Notes: a model not told the origin generated them from the sequence alone. 64,000 nt of DNA from an uncultured Pelagibacteraceae bacterium (GCA_902517535.1 CABYCK010000004.1:1-64000), one strand, 5' to 3'; shown: positions 7,304-15,049, counted from the stretch's first letter. A program made the numbers and translations.

Positions 7304-8605
7304 AGGTCTGCCTTGAGCTTTAGAAACAATCTTTCCGTCAGACATTACTATATTTCCATTAACTATAGTAACAACAGGAAACCCTTTTACTTTATAATTA
7401 TTGAATGGAGTCCAACCACATTTACTTGCAATCATCTCATCTTTTATAATTTGCTCTTTATTCATATCCACTATGGTTAAATCAGCATCAAAGTTTTCTT
7501 TTATGTAGCCCTTGTCTTTAATTCCAAATATCCTACATGGATTTTCACACATCAATTTTATCAATTGTTCTAAAGAAAGTTTGTTATTATTTACATGATC
7601 TAACATTATTGGAAAAATAGTCTGCACTCCTGGCATTCCTGAAGGTGAATTAGGATATTCTTTCTGTTTATTTTCTTTAGTATGGGGGGCATGATCTGAG
7701 CCTAGAACATCTACAATATTATTTTTTATAGCTGTCCATAATCTATCGTAGTGGTCCTTTGTTCTTAAAGGAGGGTTCATTTGAGCATATGTTCCTAGTT
7801 TGTCATAGCAGTCAGGCGCATAAAGAGTTAAATGTTGGGGTGTAGTTTCAAAGGTTACATTTTTTTTGTGCATTGCTAAGAAATCTACTTCTTCTTTGGT
7901 CGTCACATGTAATACATGAATCTTTTTATTATATCGTTCTGCAATTTTAACGACTCTTCGAGTTGAAGACATGGCTGTCTCGCTATTTCTCCACTCAGGA
8001 TGCGAATGGACATCCCCCTTTTTTATAAATTTTTTTCTTAAATTTAGCATTTCCTCATCTTCTGAATGAATTGAAACTACTCTATCAGCTTTTGAAATTA
8101 CTTTTTCTATGTCTTCTTCTTTATCAACTAATAAATTTCCTGTCGACGATCCCGCAAAAAGCTTAATTCCACAACATCCTTTTAAATTTTTAAGTTGGGA
8201 AAGTTGTTCTGTGTTTTCAGGTGTTGCTCCGAAATAAAAAGCATAATTACTATGCATCCTGTCCTTAGCTAATTGAAGTTTTTTTTCAAACTCTACTAAA
8301 TTTGAAGTAGGTGGATTTGTATTTGGCATTTCGAATAAAGCAGTAACTCCTCCTAAAACAGCAGCCCTACTTCCACTCTCTAAATCTTCTGCGTTTGTTG
8401 AACCTGGTTCTCGAAAATGAACTTGAGTGTCAATTATTCCCGGAAGTACTACCTTATTCGTAGCATCAAGGACCTTAGAACTGTTTAATTCAATTTTACC
8501 TATTTTCTTAATTTTGCTTCCGGATAAACCTAGATCTGTTTTAACTAAATTTCCATTTATATAGCAAGAACCATTTTTTATGATGAGACTAAAATTATCA
8601 GACAT
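7292..8605 (-). CDS. pyrC: Dihydroorotase (amidohydrolase family) with altered metal motif
   Basis: 437 residues. It closes carbamoyl-aspartate to dihydroorotate in pyrimidine synthesis. Metal-site residues of the long dihydroorotase type are visible: the carbamylated Lys148, His180, His233 and Asp304. However the HxH pair of the first strand reads QVH, with Gln61 replacing the first histidine. The same TQVHFREPG style occurs in other alphaproteobacterial enzymes as I remember them, so it is probably active. Allantoinase or another cyclic amidohydrolase is the alternative. The start codon faces ygfZ across 36 bases. Confidence 0.8.
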   Translation of the reverse strand: MSDNFSLIIKNGSCYINGNLVKTDLGLSGSKIKKIGKIELNSSKVLDATNKVVLPGIIDTQVHFREPGSTNAEDLESGSRAAVLGGVTALFEMPNTNPPTSNLVEFEKKLQLAKDRMHSNYAFYFGATPENTEQLSQLKNLKGCCGIKLFAGSSTGNLLVDKEEDIEKVISKADRVVSIHSEDEEMLNLRKKFIKKGDVHSHPEWRNSETAMSSTRRVVKIAERYNKKIHVLHVTTKEEVDFLAMHKKNVTFETTPQHLTLYAPDCYDKLGTYAQMNPPLRTKDHYDRLWTAIKNNIVDVLGSDHAPHTKENKQKEYPNSPSGMPGVQTIFPIMLDHVNNNKLSLEQLIKLMCENPCRIFGIKDKGYIKENFDADLTIVDMNKEQIIKDEMIASKCGWTPFNNYKVKGFPVVTIVNGNIVMSDGKIVSKAQGRPLSF

Positions 8606-8618
8606 ATTTTAAGAATTT

Positions 8619-8633
8619 ATTATACTATATACT
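8619..8633. promoter_or_regulatory. Overlapping divergent -10 boxes for pyrC and ygfZ
   Basis: The 36-base divergent gap holds TATAAT on the minus strand (8619-8624), 13 bases before the pyrC ATG, and TATACT on the plus strand (8621-8626 and 8628-8633), the latter eight bases before the ygfZ ATG. No convincing -35 box is seen on either side. Both transcripts would be nearly leaderless. Confidence 0.45.
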
Positions 8634-8641
8634 CTATTAAT

Positions 8642-9517
8642 ATGGAAAGAGATCAAATTATTATTTTGGAAAATAGAGGATTAATATCTATTATAGGAGA
8701 AGATGCTAGAGAATATCTTCAAAATATAATTACTAACGATATAGATAAGGTGTCCAGTTCAAGTTCAATTTTTTCAGCGCTGTTAAGTCCTCAAGGTAAA
8801 TACCTGTTTGACTTTTTTGTAATTAAAAATGATAGAGGATATTTGTTAGATTGTGACGGAAATTCTGTAAAAAGTTTAATTGATAATTTGTCTAAATATA
8901 AAATTAGATCAAAAGTAGAAATAAAAGACATATCTTCAAGTAATGTTGTTGGAATAATCCATTATGAAAATTTCAAAATGATTCAAAAAGAGCTAAACAA
9001 ACAAACGTTTACTCTTCATTTTAGGGATAGCCCGATTTTTGTCGATCCTAGAGATAGTGATTTAGGAGCTAGAATAATATCTCCTCTTGAAAAACTTTAT
9101 TTAACAATAAAGAAACTAAATTTAAAGATAGTAGAAAATAATTCTTATTTTAAAAAAGCTTTTCTTAAGGGAATACCAGTTGAAGGTTTAATGAGTTTGC
9201 AGAATCAACTATTTGGACTTGAAATAAACTTTGAAAAATTAAACGCAATTGACTTTAAAAAAGGTTGTTACGTTGGTCAAGAAAATACAGCTAGGATGAA
9301 ATTAAAAAATAAAATTAGAAGACAACTAATGTCTATTAAAACTGAAAAAAATGTAAAAATCGGTGACGAAATAAAGTATAATGATAATGTTATTGGTAAA
9401 ATTTTAATTGATAAGCCGTATCCTTTTGCACTTATAAAATTATTTGATCCAGAATTTTCTGTGTTTAAAGATAAAATGCTTAAAATAAATAATGATAATG
9501 CTGAAATAGTATCATGA
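8642..9517 (+). CDS. ygfZ: YgfZ/GcvT-like folate-binding Fe-S cluster maintenance protein
   Basis: 291 residues. The signature KGCYVGQE (207-214, invariant Cys209) identifies the YgfZ branch of the GcvT fold. YgfZ binds tetrahydrofolate and is needed for activity or repair of certain [4Fe-4S] enzymes such as the methylthiotransferase MiaB. The glycine-cleavage role of true GcvT is excluded by the short length and this motif. The next gene overlaps its stop by four bases. No Shine-Dalgarno precedes the ATG. Confidence 0.9.
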   Translation: MERDQIIILENRGLISIIGEDAREYLQNIITNDIDKVSSSSSIFSALLSPQGKYLFDFFVIKNDRGYLLDCDGNSVKSLIDNLSKYKIRSKVEIKDISSSNVVGIIHYENFKMIQKELNKQTFTLHFRDSPIFVDPRDSDLGARIISPLEKLYLTIKKLNLKIVENNSYFKKAFLKGIPVEGLMSLQNQLFGLEINFEKLNAIDFKKGCYVGQENTARMKLKNKIRRQLMSIKTEKNVKIGDEIKYNDNVIGKILIDKPYPFALIKLFDPEFSVFKDKMLKINNDNAEIVS

Positions 9518-9957
9518 CAACTATTAATGAAAATTTTAATTGGTCTTGTAAAAATACTTGGAATACCAGTGCGAAGAATACATTTTGGTGTTTACTAGGT
9601 TGTTCTATTGGTGATTTTGGAACCATTTTATTTTTTCAATTAACAAAAATTCCCTTTCCTGTTTTAGCAATTATGAGTCTAGCAATTATGAATGGGATTA
9701 TTACAAGTGTAATTTTAGAAACTATTATTTTATTAAGACAAAATTTTTCGCTCAAGTTAGCTTTTAAAACAGCTGTTGGGATGAGTTTAATTTCAATGGT
9801 GAGCATGGAAATTGCGATGAATGCTACTGACTATTTTCTTACAGGAGGAGCTATTTTAACTTGGTGGGTTGTGCCAATAATGTTAGCTGTTGGATTTGTT
9901 ACACCTTGGCCATATAATTACTGGAGATTAAAAAAATTCAACGAAGCTTGCCATTAA
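9514..9957 (+). CDS. DUF4396 family small membrane protein
   Basis: 147 residues with three to four membrane helices. The segment FWCLLGCSIGD near residue 30 and the C-terminal NYWRLKKF match the DUF4396 pattern as I remember it. The biochemical function is not established. Members sit beside copper or redox genes in many genomes, and here it shares a locus with a b561-type cytochrome, a DUF411 protein and a c-type cytochrome, so a link to metal or periplasmic electron transfer is inferred. Its stop overlaps the convergent cytochrome b561 gene by four bases. Confidence 0.6.
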   Translation: MTTINENFNWSCKNTWNTSAKNTFWCLLGCSIGDFGTILFFQLTKIPFPVLAIMSLAIMNGIITSVILETIILLRQNFSLKLAFKTAVGMSLISMVSMEIAMNATDYFLTGGAILTWWVVPIMLAVGFVTPWPYNYWRLKKFNEACH

Positions 9958-10484
9958 GTAATTTTGCCTAGAATTTTATCCTTAAAAACATAATGATGAA
10001 CAATCACCGCAAGAATGTGTAGAGCTACTAGAGCTAATAACAAATAATTAGCATAAATATGAACTTCATAATATGCATCCGCTAAAACGAAATTATCTTT
10101 TTTAAATCCGTATTTGAAAAATATAAAATTAAGTGTTTCTCCCATATAAAGTTTCTTTAGCATTCCAGAAGTAGTTATAGTAAAAATACTTAGATAAAGT
10201 AAAAAATGGTTGGCCTTTCCTATAAAGACTTGCCCTTTAAAATAACTTCTAGTTTCAGATGGACTTGGGTTAAAAAATTTCCAGATTAGTCTAAACAAAG
10301 TTAGATAGAAAACAGTTATACCCACCAGTATATGAATATTTTCAAGCTCAATTCTTTCATCAGAAAATTCAAGCCCTACTAGATAAAATCCAAAAGGAAC
10401 TTGTGTTATCAAAACAATAAATGTTACCCAGTGGAACAATTTGGCCAATAGTCCGTATTTATTTTTGCTGTTAAGAATTTTCAT
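9954..10484 (-). CDS. Cytochrome b561 (bacterial, di-heme membrane type)
   Basis: 176 residues, four transmembrane helices. Histidines at 18, 51, 141 and 155 sit in the helices at positions expected for axial ligands of two b hemes. Bacterial b561 proteins pass electrons between the quinone pool and periplasmic partners, and some oxidise superoxide. The gene is transcribed opposite to DUF4396 and DUF411, separated from the latter by only 18 bases. Partner choice (for example the c-type cytochrome two genes away) is an inference. Confidence 0.88.
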   Translation of the reverse strand: MKILNSKNKYGLLAKLFHWVTFIVLITQVPFGFYLVGLEFSDERIELENIHILVGITVFYLTLFRLIWKFFNPSPSETRSYFKGQVFIGKANHFLLYLSIFTITTSGMLKKLYMGETLNFIFFKYGFKKDNFVLADAYYEVHIYANYLLLALVALHILAVIVHHYVFKDKILGKIT

Positions 10485-10502
10485 AAATAACTACACTAAC
10501 AC

Positions 10503-10985
10503 ATGAATTTAAAAAGCAATTTATTAAAATTAACATTCTCAATATTATTGGTCTTTTCTATTTTTTATACCTTTAATTTTGTCACAGAAAAAAAAAATGC
10601 TTTGGCAGATATTAACAACAAACAAATTGTCGAAGTTTTTAAAACACCTTCATGTGGATGTTGTTATGGATATGTTTTATTTTTAGAAGAAGAAAAATTC
10701 AAAGTAAAACAAACAGATATGAGGAGCCTTCATACAATAAAAAAAAAATATAATATTCCAGTAGAAATGCAGTCTTGCCATACTACTATTGTGGGTAATT
10801 ATTTTATAGAAGGTCATGTTCCCTTTGAAGCGGTAAATAAATTATTAATAGAACAACCTGATATTGATGGAATAGCTTTGCCTGGAATGCCGATTGGAAC
10901 ACCAGGAATGCCAGGTGATAAAGATGAACCCTATGTTATTTATCAACTTAAAGATGGAAAATCTTCTGTATTCATGAAGATATAA
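10503..10985 (+). CDS. DUF411 metal-binding protein, membrane-anchored
   Basis: 160 residues. One N-terminal hydrophobic segment (about 9-27) targets it to the periplasm. The core carries the DUF411 cysteine motif SCGCC (Cys51, Cys53, Cys54) and a second conserved patch with Cys92-His93 and His105. DUF411 includes CopG-type proteins of copper-resistance loci that bind copper through these thiols. A copper-handling or thiol-redox role is likely. It is followed five bases later by a cytochrome c' gene, so the two form an operon. Confidence 0.8.
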   Translation: MNLKSNLLKLTFSILLVFSIFYTFNFVTEKKNALADINNKQIVEVFKTPSCGCCYGYVLFLEEEKFKVKQTDMRSLHTIKKKYNIPVEMQSCHTTIVGNYFIEGHVPFEAVNKLLIEQPDIDGIALPGMPIGTPGMPGDKDEPYVIYQLKDGKSSVFMKI

Positions 10986-10990
10986 ATTTT

Positions 10991-11440
10991 ATGATACGAA
11001 GAATTAAAATAATAAAAATTTTTGTTATCATTTTTTCCTTAAACTTTCCTTTTTCTGCCAACGCACAAACTCTAGAAGAAATTATTAAGGGTAGAAAAGC
11101 AATGTTTAGCGAAAATTATCAGAATGCAAAAAAAATATCTATTTTATTAAAATCTAAAAAAATTGAAGAGGCAAAACCTTTAATGAAAAAAATTTCAGAA
11201 AATTATAAAAGATTATTAGATTATTTTCCTGAAAATACTAAAGAGGGTTTTAAAACAGAAGCACTACCCAGTATTTGGGAAAGCAAAGATGAATTTAATG
11301 CTTTAATGCAAAAAGCATCGGACGACATGATAAAACTTGTTAAAGCAATTGAAACTGCAGACAACCTAAAAACAATACAAAAAGAATTGATGTGGAGTAA
11401 TTGTACAGCATGTCATAGTAGATTTAGAGCGAAACATTAA
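10991..11440 (+). CDS. Class II cytochrome c (cytochrome c')
   Basis: 149 residues. Signal peptide of about 25 residues ending SANA, then a helical body and a C-terminal heme-attachment site CTACH (Cys138, Cys141, His142), the location diagnostic of c'-type four-helix cytochromes. It is a soluble periplasmic protein that may carry electrons or bind NO or peroxide-like ligands. It sits directly after the DUF411 gene. The physiological partner is not evident; the b561 gene on the opposite strand is a candidate. Confidence 0.88.
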   Translation: MIRRIKIIKIFVIIFSLNFPFSANAQTLEEIIKGRKAMFSENYQNAKKISILLKSKKIEEAKPLMKKISENYKRLLDYFPENTKEGFKTEALPSIWESKDEFNALMQKASDDMIKLVKAIETADNLKTIQKELMWSNCTACHSRFRAKH

Positions 11441-11442
11441 TC

Positions 11443-11547
11443 TTAAAAAGTATTTAGCAATCTAGATAAAGAAGCCAAAATTCCTTATCCACTTAATTCA
11501 ATAAATAATACTATTAATAATTAATAATTGATAATTATTCTATTATC
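11443..11547 (-). pseudogene. Decayed second copy of the 40-residue membrane peptide
   Basis: Reading leftward from the end of the SGNH gene, the frame matches the intact peptide gene at 12873-12995. Over 11461-11514 it matches 12897-12950 at 46 of 54 bases. All eight differences fall at third codon positions; seven are silent and one turns Tyr25 (TAT) into TAA. A second in-frame stop lies upstream and no start codon is seen. The pattern implies two formerly selected protein copies, one now broken. Nothing else is seen in this 107-base gap. Confidence 0.65.
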
Positions 11548-12873
11548 TTATTTTATACTATCAACTATAACTGCAGCAATTTTAGAATAAGTTTCTGCAC
11601 TATAGTGCCCATATGTTCTGTGGGCAAAAAGTGAAATTGGGTCCTCTTCTTTAGTAAAAACTAAACTTTGTATATCTATTAAATTTATTTTATTTTTTTC
11701 TAATATTTTCAAAATTTGATCTTTCTTAAATAAATTTTTTTTAGATAAATTATGTTTTTTAAAAGTTTCCTTATCGGGAAGATAAACAAAATAAAAATTT
11801 GAGCCTTTTTTGTTAGCATAATTTTTGGCATTTAAAATTATTTCTTTAAAAAGAGAATCTACTGGCAAATTTAAACCTCTATCTAGGGCTAGTTTATCTC
11901 TTAATATTTTTAACCTTATAATTTTCTGAAATACATCTTTGTTTTTTTTGTCACCTATTGAATTTTTAGATAAAAAATTTTTTTTTTCTTTTATAATATT
12001 TTGTTTCAAAATATTATCAATTATTGATTGTTTTTCTTTTAGATTTTGAGAAAAATTTCTATCTAAATATTTAATTAAAATTTTATTTTTCTTTTCTTTT
12101 TTTAAATCATTTAAATCATTTCTTTCAAAATAAACCCAAAATATATTTTTTACTTTTATGTTTTTGGAATATTCTTTTAAAGATGCTAGTTCAATTAGGG
12201 GACCGTTTCCTGCCATGCCCAAAGTCAGAGTTTTTGATTTAGTTGAAAGCCTAATTTGGCTCGCAATATCCTCACCTTCTTTTACACAAGCTCCTTGTGC
12301 AAAAGAATCTCCAATAAATAAATTTTCAATCTCTGAGTTCCAATTGTTATCAGGATTGTTAAATCCAAATCTATCGCTTTTATACACGGAAAATTTTGGA
12401 CCTTCTTTGCAAAAAACGGTTGTAGCATTAGATACACCGCCTAGAGGAAAAAGATTTATATCGCCTTTGTTAAGAAAAATATTAGGTATGATTGAAGGAA
12501 AAGTGTTTTTATTTTTTTTATCCAACTGTTCTACCAATATCATTTTTTCACTTTTTAATGGTGTTTCTATTTTTTTTTCAGAAAATAAACTCATAAAAGA
12601 TATATTGTAAAATTTTACTATTTCGAACACATACAATAAAAGTAAAATTAGAATCCCTGAATTTATGAAAAATATTTTAAATTCTAAATTTAAAATTAAA
12701 ACAAAGATCCAAAAAATTAGTGCTAAAGAAAATATAACGTAGTATTTTAGATAATAATCTAATTGATTTGAATTATGAACAATTTCTGCTCTATAAAAAG
12801 TATAAACTAAAAGAGATAAAAATAAAAAAATAAAAATATAATTAAATACTTGAAAAAAAATATTTTTTTTCAT
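11548..12873 (-). CDS. Membrane-anchored SGNH/GDSL hydrolase-like protein
   Basis: 441 residues. Three N-terminal membrane helices (about 8-27, 43-63, 66-88) precede a periplasmic domain with SGNH blocks: IGDSFAQG with nucleophile Ser190, GMAGNGP as the oxyanion glycine block, and a C-terminal RTYGHYS histidine. Such proteins add or remove acetyl or other acyl groups on envelope polysaccharides; substrate unknown. Its ATG overlaps the stop of a 40-codon peptide gene (TAATG), so translation is probably coupled. A decayed copy of the same peptide follows its own stop. Confidence 0.75.
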   Translation of the reverse strand: MKKNIFFQVFNYIFIFLFLSLLVYTFYRAEIVHNSNQLDYYLKYYVIFSLALIFWIFVLILNLEFKIFFINSGILILLLLYVFEIVKFYNISFMSLFSEKKIETPLKSEKMILVEQLDKKNKNTFPSIIPNIFLNKGDINLFPLGGVSNATTVFCKEGPKFSVYKSDRFGFNNPDNNWNSEIENLFIGDSFAQGACVKEGEDIASQIRLSTKSKTLTLGMAGNGPLIELASLKEYSKNIKVKNIFWVYFERNDLNDLKKEKKNKILIKYLDRNFSQNLKEKQSIIDNILKQNIIKEKKNFLSKNSIGDKKNKDVFQKIIRLKILRDKLALDRGLNLPVDSLFKEIILNAKNYANKKGSNFYFVYLPDKETFKKHNLSKKNLFKKDQILKILEKNKINLIDIQSLVFTKEEDPISLFAHRTYGHYSAETYSKIAAVIVDSIK

Positions 12874-12995
12874 TACTGTGATAAAGCACTCAAAAACCTA
12901 GACAAAGAAGCTAAAATACCATAACCGCTTAATTCAATAAATAAAACTATGAGAATGATTAAAATTATTCTTTTGTTTTTATAAAAAAATTCCAT
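12873..12995 (-). CDS. Small single-helix membrane peptide, translationally coupled to the SGNH gene
   Basis: 40 codons, start ATG 12993-12995. The product has a basic N-terminus (Lys6, Lys8, Arg9), a hydrophobic helix at about 10-20 and the conserved tail ELSGYGILASLSRFL. I do not recognise the family. Evidence that it is real: its TAA overlaps the SGNH ATG by one base, and a second copy at 11461-11514 differs only at third codon positions, the mark of selection on protein. It may help insert, dimerise or regulate the SGNH membrane protein; that is inference. Confidence 0.6.
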   Translation of the reverse strand: MEFFYKNKRIILIILIVLFIELSGYGILASLSRFLSALSQ

Positions 12996-12999
12996 TTAA

Positions 13000-13428
13000 T
13001 TAATAACTATTAATATAATCTTTTAAATTTTTATTCTCTTCTTTAATTTTTGCAATTAAATGATTAACCACATCTCCAATGGATACAATTCCCAATAACT
13101 TGTTATCCTCCATAATTAAAATATGTCTAATTTTTTTTTCTGTCATTTCATCCATTAATTCAGTCACTGAAGTATTTAGATCACAAGAAATAATTTCTTT
13201 GGTCATTATTTGAGAAACAGATATGCTTAGATTAAATCTTTCTTTACAAATAAACTGGGCAATATCTCTTTCTGATAATATTCCAATTACTTTCTTATTT
13301 TTATCTACTACTGGCATGCAGCCAATTTTTTTATCTTCAAGTTTTTGGCTAGCTATTTTAATTGTATCTTGGTCGTTTAGAGTGAAACACTCCCTTTTGG
13401 ACATCCTGCTTACTAATTTTCCAGGCAT
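13000..13428 (-). CDS. Protein with tandem CBS domains
   Basis: 142 residues consisting of two CBS domains (about 10-60 and 72-130) with GILSERD and GIVSIGD ends typical of adenosyl-ligand sites. Stand-alone CBS pairs bind AMP, ATP or SAM and tune partner enzymes or channels. No partner gene is obvious: a membrane peptide/SGNH pair lies downstream, with four bases between, and a tRNA fragment lies upstream. It could be the first gene of the leftward CBS-peptide-SGNH operon. Confidence 0.85.
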   Translation of the reverse strand: MPGKLVSRMSKRECFTLNDQDTIKIASQKLEDKKIGCMPVVDKNKKVIGILSERDIAQFICKERFNLSISVSQIMTKEIISCDLNTSVTELMDEMTEKKIRHILIMEDNKLLGIVSIGDVVNHLIAKIKEENKNLKDYINSY

Positions 13429-13486
13429 AAAAGTATTAAAGTTTATTTAAAAGTAGGAGTCAAATCACATTAAAAATATCAAATAA

Positions 13487-13512
13487 TGGTGCGGTCGGAG
13501 AGACTCGAACTC
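13487..13512 (-). repeat. Exact copy of the tRNA-Leu 3' end (T-arm, acceptor, CCA)
   Basis: These 26 bases are identical to 15050-15075, the last 26 bases of the tRNA-Leu(GAG) gene, in the same orientation. The upstream 30 bases (13513-13545) are unusually G/C rich and can fold, but no 5' tRNA half or anticodon arm matches, so this is a fragment and not a tRNA. It lies in the 113-base gap after the rhlE stop. A tRNA 3'-end repeat flanking a gene is the usual footprint of site-specific integration. Confidence 0.8.
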
Positions 13513-13599
13513 CTTGGGGCATTACCCGTTCCCCCACTAACCACAACACTTTTTCCAAGAGTAGACTGTAATGAGCACAATATCATCTCATTAAATAGT

Positions 13600-14940
13600 T
13601 TAATCTCTAAAATTTTGTCTTTTTCCTGAAAATGGTTTTCTTTTCTTAAAAAACCTTTTTTTAAAATCTTTTTTCTTTCCATTAAAATTTTTTTTAAAAT
13701 TAAAAGACTTGCTATTTTTTTCACTTTGACTCTCATGTTGTGTGCCCCGATTATCTCGTCTTTTCTTAAATCTATTTTTATTTCTTCTATCTTGTCTATC
13801 GAAACTATGTCCACCTCTTTTTCTTCTTCGTCTTTGATCTCTACCTGGTTCTGATCTGAAATTTGGATCTATTAATCTTTGAATAGCATTCCATTTTGCC
13901 CTATCTTCATTTCCAATAAAACTTAATGCGGAACCTTCAGCTCCTGCTCTGGCTGTTCTTCCAATTCTATGAATAAAATCTTCAGGCACCTGAGGTAAAT
14001 CAAAATTAATGACATGTTTTATTGCAGGTATATCTAAACCGCGACTTGCTACGTCTGTTCCCACTAATATTCTAAAATGATTATTTCTAAATGCTTTTAT
14101 AACTCGATCTCTTTTGTTTTGTCTTAAATTTCCATGAATTGCATCAGCATCATGATCATCGTGCTTCAATCTTTTAACCATCCTTTCGGCATTTCGTCTG
14201 GTCTTAACAAATATCAAAATAGAACCCTGTCTAGTGTAAATTTCTTTGATTAATTGATTATATTTATCTCCATCATTTACGCGAAGTACTTCTTGTTTAA
14301 TTTTTTCAATTGGAGTTGATGTAGAACCAACTGAAATTCTAACAGGTTGATTCAAATATTTTTCAGCTAGCCTTAGAATGTTACCTGGTAATGTAGCTGA
14401 AAATAATAAAGTTTGATGTTTTTTAGGAACTGTTTGAAGCACTTGATTAATTTGAGGCGTAAAACCCATATCTAACATTCTATCTGACTCATCGAGCACT
14501 AAAAAAGATGTATTGTTTAGTCTTAAAGTTTTTCGCTTAAGATGATCGTTAATTCTTCCAGGTGTACCGACGACTAATCTTGGATTTCTTCGCATTTGTT
14601 TTAATTGTTTTTGCATCGAGTCGCCACCGATTAATAGAGTTGTTCTAATATTTCCTCTTCCAATTAAATTATTTAAAGTTTGCATAACTTGTGTTGCAAG
14701 TTCTCTGGTTGGTGTAATTACTAACGCAGTTTCTTTTTTTGTCTTAAGTAAATGGTTTACTAAAGGAATGCCAAAGGCTCCTGTTTTTCCAGTTCCAGTT
14801 TGTGCAGTGCCTAAAATGTCTTTGCCATCTAATGCAATAGGTATAGCTTTAGCTTGAATAGGTGTTGGGGTTTTAAAATTAATTTTAGCTAAAGACTCAA
14901 AAAGAGTTTCTTCTAATTTCAAAGATAAAAAATTTTCCAT
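13600..14940 (-). CDS. rhlE: DEAD-box ATP-dependent RNA helicase, RhlE type (DESD variant)
   Basis: 446 residues. Motifs in order: Walker A AQTGTGKT (46-53), PTRELA (77-82), GTPGR, motif II as DESD (150-153) in place of DEAD, SAT, and HRIGRTARAG. From about residue 375 the protein becomes a very basic Arg/Lys/Asn-rich tail, typical of RNA-annealing RhlE proteins. It remodels RNA in ribosome assembly or cold adaptation. The gene stands alone between tRNA-Leu(GAG) and the tRNA-Leu 3' fragment, both on its strand. Confidence 0.9.
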   Translation of the reverse strand: MENFLSLKLEETLFESLAKINFKTPTPIQAKAIPIALDGKDILGTAQTGTGKTGAFGIPLVNHLLKTKKETALVITPTRELATQVMQTLNNLIGRGNIRTTLLIGGDSMQKQLKQMRRNPRLVVGTPGRINDHLKRKTLRLNNTSFLVLDESDRMLDMGFTPQINQVLQTVPKKHQTLLFSATLPGNILRLAEKYLNQPVRISVGSTSTPIEKIKQEVLRVNDGDKYNQLIKEIYTRQGSILIFVKTRRNAERMVKRLKHDDHDADAIHGNLRQNKRDRVIKAFRNNHFRILVGTDVASRGLDIPAIKHVINFDLPQVPEDFIHRIGRTARAGAEGSALSFIGNEDRAKWNAIQRLIDPNFRSEPGRDQRRRRKRGGHSFDRQDRRNKNRFKKRRDNRGTQHESQSEKNSKSFNFKKNFNGKKKDFKKRFFKKRKPFSGKRQNFRD

Positions 14941-15049
14941 AATAGATTAATTATATTTAATTAAGCTTAGATATTAATGGCTCTATACCTTTAATTGGTC
15001 ACTAACAACACTTTACAATGATTCAAAAAAACACGTTTTCTTTACATTT

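Noticed and set aside
13479-13814. 111-codon frame covering the tRNA-Leu fragment and the rhlE tail
   Set aside because: It is an out-of-frame reading of the Arg/Lys-rich rhlE end that runs through the tRNA fragment; no independent evidence.
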